Under the pieces are notes generated by a model, which ran no database searches, was not told the DNA's origin, and worked only from the letters and a program-made list of their open reading frames with translations. From Tubulanus polymorphus (taxonomy: Eukaryota > Nemertea > Palaeonemertea > Tubulaniformes > Tubulanidae): DNA of 64,000 bases. Where the stretch lies: assembly GCF_964204645.1 (NCBI RefSeq), contig NC_134031.1, positions 10,952,501-11,016,500 of the forward strand. The letters are read 5' to 3'. This document shows positions 59,322 through 64,000 of the stretch, piece after piece. The position numbers and the translations under genes are program-made. Positions within the stretch are counted from its first letter, which is position 1. Every line of letters begins with the position of its first letter.

Positions 59322-60485
59322 ATGGAAGGTGGAATATATGAAATACAAACTCCAAGTGAAATGATTCCAGATATATATTATATATTACCTTATGATGAAT
59401 ACAGTAAGTATTTTGGAGAATACTTTAATCAATTTAAATATAGAATAAGTAAAATAGATAAGAATATTGAATCAAAAAAAGAAAATAATATTGAACCTAA
59501 AATAGAAGATAAGAATGATATTGAATATAAAACAGAAGATAATATTGAAACTAAAATAGAAGATAGTAATAATATTAAAACTAAAATAGAAGATGTAACT
59601 GCATCTACATCTTGTAATATACCCTCTACATATGATTTTGAATCAAAAAAAGATTATTATAATCCAAAATATTGTGATGTATGTTAGAAATATATATCAT
59701 ATAAAAATTGGGCATCACATAAGAAATCAAAGAAACATATAGAAAAAGAAAAGAATAATAATGATAATAATATATCTGGTAATAATATAATAGATAATAT
59801 CATAGATAATGTTAATACAATTGAAACAAATGATACCATAGATAATATAACAGATAATGTTGATAAAATTGAAACTAATGATAATGAAACGATTGATGAT
59901 TCTAAAAAACATTGTAACATTTGTGATTTAGATATTTCTAAAAGTAATTTTTCTAAACATAAAAAATCTCAAGCACATATCGAAAATGAAAGGAAGTTAG
60001 AAGAAATAGAAAGAAATAAAATGTGCCAATATTGTAATAAAAAAAATTGAACCTGTTTATAAAAATACTCATTATAAATCAAAATTGCATCTAATAAATG
60101 TTTATAAAATAATGGGTATGATACCATTGTTAAATAACCCAGAGAAATATATCAAATATTTTAATCCTAAAACTAACCAATATTATATATTCTATAAGTT
60201 GTTATTTGATAAATTATTAGCTTATGCAGAAGATAAACCTGAACAAATCTATTTTTTATTATATTTTAGAAAAATAGATTTAAGTTATCTAATAAAACAT
60301 TTTGGATAGCAATTTGATTTTGATAATGATGATTTTGATGAATACTATAATGAAAAAGCTAATATACCTACTAATTATCATTCAAAGATGACTCGACTAA
60401 AACTAATAAATCTACCTAAGACTTTTGATGAATTAGATATAAACAGAGATGATTTTATAAATGTATTAGAAACAAAATTAGAATA
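59322..60485 (+). pseudogene. C2H2 zinc-finger protein with acidic repeats
   Basis: Start after TTTTAATAAAAAATCTTATATTAA (same class as p117). N-terminal MEGGIYEIQTPSEMIPD, then a run of EPKIEDKND / ETKIEDSNN / KTKIED repeats. Next are C2H2 fingers (KYCDVC...H-x5-H; HCNICDLDISKSNFSKHKKS; MCQYCNKKN) and a C-terminal region FNPKTNQYYIFYKLLFDKLL. TAA/TAG breaks near 59685 and 60307 and a shift near 60045. Possible DNA-binding or transcription role; not recognised beyond the fingers. Confidence 0.55.
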
Positions 60486-60892
60486 ATTATTATAAAACTT
60501 TTAATTTTTTTAATAATTTTTATATCTATATACTAGACGTACGTAAGAATCTTGGTAAGAATCCAAGAATCCAAGAAATCTTACTTTCTTACTCGTACGT
60601 CTAGTACATAGATATATATAATAGTTTTCATAAAAATTAAAAACATAAAATTTTTAATCTAAGTATAGAAATAGTTATAATATAATCTATTTTTATTTTT
60701 ATTAAGAGAAAACATATAATTTATTCATTTTTATATAATTCATTTAATAATTTATATATCTATGTACTAGACGTACGAGTAAGAATCCAAGAATTCTTAC
60801 TTTCTTACTTTCTTAGCAAGAATCTTGGATTCTTACGTACGTCTAGTATACAGAAATATAAATTAGTTTGTATAATATTCCAAATAAGGATT
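60486..60892. terminator. twin hairpins between convergent gene blocks
   Basis: Two ~95-bp inverted-repeat structures at about 60523-60617 and 60753-60855 share the arm TATCTATGTACTAGACGTACG and an inner TAAGAATCCAAGAA/TTCTTGG part. They lie exactly where the + block ends (60485) and the - block ends (60893). A bidirectional terminator is the simple reading; a replication origin is possible. Confidence 0.55.
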
Positions 60893-61504
60893 TTATTTTA
60901 TAAATTTATATTCATAGGGAAATTGAAGCCGCAGTAATAATTTTGAACCTTTACTATTCTTTAATTTATTCATATATTCATCATGTAATTTAGTAGTTAT
61001 AATTTGATTTTCTTCCAATGATTGTTGCATAGATTTTCTATCTTTATTGTAGAATAAAACTAAAAATCTTATATTCTCCCTAAAGTGTTTAACAATTGAA
61101 TTATATTTTTGATTTAAAACCCATGTTGTTATCCCAAAATTTCTTCCAGAGAAAGCTAGATAACATAACTCACTTTCTCTTACTTTTGAATCATGTAAAT
61201 TTGCACAATCATCTATAATGAATAATGTATTTGATCCTTTATAAATATCTAATGCTATTTTTATACAATTATCTAAATTTTCTTTTACTGTTTTAGGATC
61301 TAATATAATAAAATTTTTTATCTTAACTATATCTCTATTATATGTTTTATTCATTTCATAAGTAGGACAGAATAATATTATATTATCAAAATGATTCTTA
61401 TATATAGTTTCTAACAAATCTAATATGAAATGTGTTTTACCACAATTGGTTACTCCAGTAACTAACATATTATGCGGTTCAAATATAAATAAATCTTTAT
61501 TCAT
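60893..61504 (-). CDS. A32-like DNA-packaging ATPase, intact
   Basis: FtsK/HerA-type packaging ATPase of Polintons and NCLDV-like viruses. It drives genome entry into the capsid. 203 codons. Walker A TGVTNCGKTHFILDLL (about residues 16-31), Walker B with NTLFIIDDCA (about 93-102), then YLAFSGRNFGITTWVLNQ (sensor-like Asn-Gln region). Length is normal for the family. The start at 61504 overlaps the integrase stop by 8 bases, so the pair is tightly coupled. No break is seen, unlike most of its neighbours. Confidence 0.88.
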   Translation of the reverse strand: MNKDLFIFEPHNMLVTGVTNCGKTHFILDLLETIYKNHFDNIILFCPTYEMNKTYNRDIVKIKNFIILDPKTVKENLDNCIKIALDIYKGSNTLFIIDDCANLHDSKVRESELCYLAFSGRNFGITTWVLNQKYNSIVKHFRENIRFLVLFYNKDRKSMQQSLEENQIITTKLHDEYMNKLKNSKGSKLLLRLQFPYEYKFIK

Positions 61505-62584
61505 TTATTCTTTTAATTTTACTAGATAAAATCCATTCATTAAATTTATCATCATATCCTTTATATTTCACCAAAGAATACTTTTTTCCTTTAAGAGTTT
61601 TTGTTTTCAATACTTTTTCTATTTTGTATTCTATTTCATCTGGATTTGGTACAAGTGATAATTCTTGTTCATAGAAATAACCTAATATTTCTTAACATCT
61701 TTTATATCTTCTAATTTATAAACAAAAGGTTTAGTTAATATTATCTTTTTATTCTTGAATATTTCTTCAGTAAAATTAGGGGTATAACCTTTATAAAATG
61801 TTTTTCTATATTTAGATATTCTAACGTGTTGTCCAATTTTAAATTTAGGTTCACCGAAATCATGTGTAACAAACGCACCATATAAATTATTCCAAACTAT
61901 TTCTGAATTATCTTCTTTTCTAGCTTGTATAGGTTTCATATTTATAGAACTATGTTTAGAATTATTATAACCTTTCACTAAATCATCTAACACATCGATA
62001 TATTTATATGTTTCATAAGCAGTATAATATTTCCACATTCTAGTTTTCAATGTTTTATTAAATCTTTCTATAATAGATGCTTTTTTATCTGAATGCGTTG
62101 AAGAATATTCTACATCGTTATCAGATAATAGTTTTTAAAAATGTTTATTATAGAATTCTTTACCTTCATCAAATTGTATCTTACCTGGAATAGCTTCTTT
62201 AAATATTGATTTAAAAGCATTTGTCGCTTCTATTCCAGTTTTATTTTTGATTGGAATTGACCATGCGTATCTACTGAATATATCTATAACATATAATATC
62301 CAGAAATATCCTTTGTTGTATTCTTCTAAATTCTTCATGTCAATTAAATCTGCTTGCCATTGTTGATCAATATATGAAATCATAACTTTCCTTGTTAAAT
62401 AAGTTTTATCCATTTTCTTGTGGATTTGATATGTTGGTTGATTTTGTAGCCATGATTTTAATTCACTATATTTTATATAACCATTATCAGATTTAATTTT
62501 ACCCCATAATTCTGAAACGCTAGAATATGATACTTCACTTTCTGGGTTATAATATAAATCTCTTAAATATTGTTCTTTTTTCAT
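61497..62584 (-). pseudogene. Polinton retroviral-type integrase with chromodomain, copy 2
   Basis: Inserts element DNA into host chromosomes. The N-terminal section (MKKEQYLRDLYYNPESEVSY, LQNQPTYQIHKKMDK) includes a degenerate zinc-binding part. The catalytic core has DQQWQADLIDMKNL (first Asp), YVIDIFSRYAWSIPIKNKTG, FDEGKEFYNKHF (second Asp) and SDKKASIIERFNKTLKTRMW (Glu). An SH3-like part follows (FKIGQHVRISKYRKTFYKGY), then a C-terminal chromodomain ([34 protein letters not shown]). An in-frame TAA at about 62135 and a shift near 61685 break it. About 360 codons. Its end overlaps the ATPase start. Confidence 0.9.
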
Positions 62585-62590
62585 CTTATT

Positions 62591-62962
62591 TTAATCAATT
62601 AATAATAATTTAGATTTAGTTTCAATGACTTTATGATTTGACTTATTTTCTGGTATAATAGGTTTATTATCATTGGAATCATTATTGTTATAATAAGATT
62701 TATACTTATATTTATATATTACACCGGATAATATAGTAATTGTGATTAACCCAATTGTAATATATAAGTAATTATTTCTTCCAGCAATAGAAGAATCAGA
62801 TGGATTATTATTTGAATCAATATCAGATAATTTCTGTGATTCATTTATATCAGCTAATTTCTTTTTCTTAGCTCTTTTAAATTCTGCAGATCTTTTTCCC
62901 AACTCCTTTGACCATCATTTTTGTTTTTCAGTTCTAGGCTTCTTCTCAATATCATCACTCAT
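62591..62962 (-). pseudogene. p103-type membrane protein, copy 2
   Basis: Start MSDDIEKKPRTEKQK at 62962, an in-frame TGA, then WSKELGKRSAEFKRAKKKKL (basic), a Ser/Asn-rich linker, one membrane helix (YLYITIGLITITILSGVIY) and a polar tail. Copy 1 (31027-31440) has Glu-Trp at the stop. A basic domain plus a single anchor suggests a membrane or DNA-tethering protein; not identified. Confidence 0.6.
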
Positions 62963-62971
62963 TTATTTTAG

Positions 62972-63478
62972 TTAATTTTTGTTCTGATTCATTTTCTGTT
63001 TCGCCGTTTGGTTGTAGTACAATCCTAATTGGAATGAAGCGTAACCAACCCATTTTTGTAATTCAGTCATAACTAGGTAGTCATTTTTCAAATCACTATA
63101 TAATTTATTTTCAGCATCAATTGGTATTAACCGTTTACAAAATTTTGAATAACATTTGACAATACCATCTGAAATAGAATCATTTATTCTAGCTAATCTA
63201 GCTTCTTCATAAATCTTAAAATATTTTATTACTTTATCTGGTTTCATAGAGTATAGTTCTTGAAAAGTAATGGTCTTAGTTAAAAACTCCTTAGATTTCC
63301 CGCCAGCAATTAGTAACTCAAGATGGTGTTTACAATATAAATAGTATTCATAATCTATATTGTTATTAACTTGAATATTATTTTCAATTTTGGTCGGAAT
63401 ATCCTTATTATCACTAATGCCCAAATCATCTAATGTTTTTCAATATCTGTATTATTCTTACCCGATTTCTTTGACATT
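62972..63478 (-). pseudogene. p150 soluble helical protein, copy 2
   Basis: Start MSKKSGKNNTDIEK at 63478 after TTTTTTTCTCTAATATAA. A one-base deletion near 63439 shifts into DDLGISDNKDI, then [56 protein letters not shown], and TELQKWVGYASFQLGLYYNQ. Mainly helical. No domain recognised; conserved in copy 1 and present as an uncharacterised neighbour in similar clusters from memory. Confidence 0.6.
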
Positions 63479-63519
63479 TATATTAGAGAAAAAAAGCGAA
63501 AAAAATATTATAAGTATTA

Positions 63520-63750
63520 TAAAATGATATTAGTATCTCTTTAGGTTAATACTAGCTTAGTTAAGTTAAAGAATTCTAGTATTAGTTATTGTTTTTTAGT
63601 ATTTTTTATTTGTGATATAAAGTATTCTCTTTTGAAAAGAATTGTAAAAGAAAATATTAAAAAAAAACAATAACTAATACTAGCTTCGTTCAGTTAAAGA
63701 ATTTTAGTATTAGTTATTGTTTTTTAAATATTTTTTATTTAAATTCTATT
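63520..63750. repeat. twin hairpins upstream of p150, copy 2
   Basis: Two direct copies (about 63560-63615 and 63668-63740) each fold AACTAATACTAGCTT against TAGTATTAGTTATTG around an AGTTAAAGAATT loop. They separate the HNH gene end from the p150 promoter. Confidence 0.6.
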
Positions 63751-63755
63751 ATTCT

Positions 63756-64000
63756 TTAACCACTCATTAAAGATTCAACGTATTGTTCATTATTTGGATC
63801 ATTATTCCATAATTCAATAAATTTCTTTGCCTTTGTTAACTGTTCTAAATATAACTGTAAATCTAGTTTATTAGATTTGATTTTATTTTCTTTCTTTTCA
63901 AGAGGTCTTAGATTCTTCCAATTCCAAATAAGTTTTTTATTGTGTTCAACATTCATGTTAAATTTAGATATCGGTAACACGTGATCAATATGAAAATAAT
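63756..64000 (-). CDS. HNH endonuclease, C-terminal part (cut by window edge)
   Basis: The frame runs off the right edge. It begins YFHIDHVLPISKFN, the HNH core (His-Ile-Asp-His with LPISKF), continues IWNWKNLRPLEKKENKIKSN (the Asn-containing second half of the HNH fold) and a helical tail LYLEQLTKAKKFIELWNNDP, ending at 63756. This fits free-standing HNH nucleases of phages and large DNA viruses. It may be a homing-type or genome-processing enzyme. The N-terminal part lies outside the window. Confidence 0.75.
   Translation of the reverse strand, partial: YFHIDHVLPISKFNMNVEHNKKLIWNWKNLRPLEKKENKIKSNKLDLQLYLEQLTKAKKFIELWNNDPNNEQYVESLMSG

Larger units (their letters stand above)
48050..64000. 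mobile_element. Polinton-class element, copy 2 (right end outside window)
   Basis: A+T-rich from about 48050 to the window end. + strand block (48323-60485): PolB, p117, penton candidate, p190, p140, p144, p430, p560, capsid candidate, zinc-finger gene. - strand block (64000-60893): HNH nuclease, p150, p103, integrase, ATPase. The exact left end and terminal repeats were not located. Most genes carry one to three breaks; ATPase, p144 and p117 are whole. Confidence 0.85.

Noticed and set aside
48323-60485. Alternative genetic code with TAA/TAG read as Gln in copy 2
   Set aside because: Some stops align with Gln (54454) but others align with Leu (51181, 53950), and frameshifts are equally common, so decay explains them better.

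Overview
The window is nuclear DNA of an animal, probably a marine invertebrate (short split exons with GT/AG borders, very dense transposon content, Penelope-like, Harbinger, piggyBac, Helentron-like and Polinton elements). The sequence alone does not fix the species. There is no bacterial-style operon.

Only one host gene was found: a complete UBL5 (Hub1) gene on the + strand. Its 73 codons are spread over four coding exons at 3950-4005, 16009-16092, 29459-29496 and 46900-46943, with a poly(A) signal at 47087. Reading frame and intron phases agree at every junction. The three introns (12.0, 13.4 and 17.4 kb) are filled with transposons.

1-3945: Helentron/HINE-like repeat H1 with an expanded ~153-bp minisatellite. 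Intron 1 (4006-16008): Penelope terminal piece with a hammerhead ribozyme motif, broken Harbinger transposase gene, two TIR elements with 6-bp target duplications, a LINE reverse-transcriptase scrap, a palindrome cluster and a 31-bp minisatellite. Intron 2 (16093-29458): a foldback element with a recognisable empty site, a near-complete H1 element, a Penelope GIY-YIG fragment, a second copy of TIR element R1, and a piggyBac element ending about 115 bp before exon 3. Intron 3 (29497-46899): a Penelope element split by a 13.7-kb Polinton-class provirus (copy 1, 30646-44323) with long terminal inverted repeats.

From about 48050 to beyond the right edge lies a second, better preserved but still decaying Polinton-class element (copy 2). 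Its + strand carries protein-primed-type DNA polymerase B, a set of small structural/membrane genes and a zinc-finger gene. Its - strand, converging at 60500-60890, carries an HNH nuclease (cut by the window edge), two small genes, a retroviral-type integrase with chromodomain, and an A32-like packaging ATPase. Together these supply replication (PolB), integration (INT), packaging (ATPase) and probable capsid genes, so the elements are endogenous viruses or virus-like transposons. Copies 1 and 2 share most genes but differ in gene order.

The most striking points are: an intein with a LAGLIDADG homing-endonuclease remnant in motif C of the copy 1 polymerase, absent from copy 2; a zinc-ribbon gene resembling poxvirus late transcription factor VLTF3; a shared T-run plus A/T-box promoter placed directly on the start codon of at least ten element genes; duplicated hairpins between the two transcription blocks; and a 73-residue host gene stretched over 43 kb. 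All assignments come from reading the sequence; family matches are from memory and no search was run.
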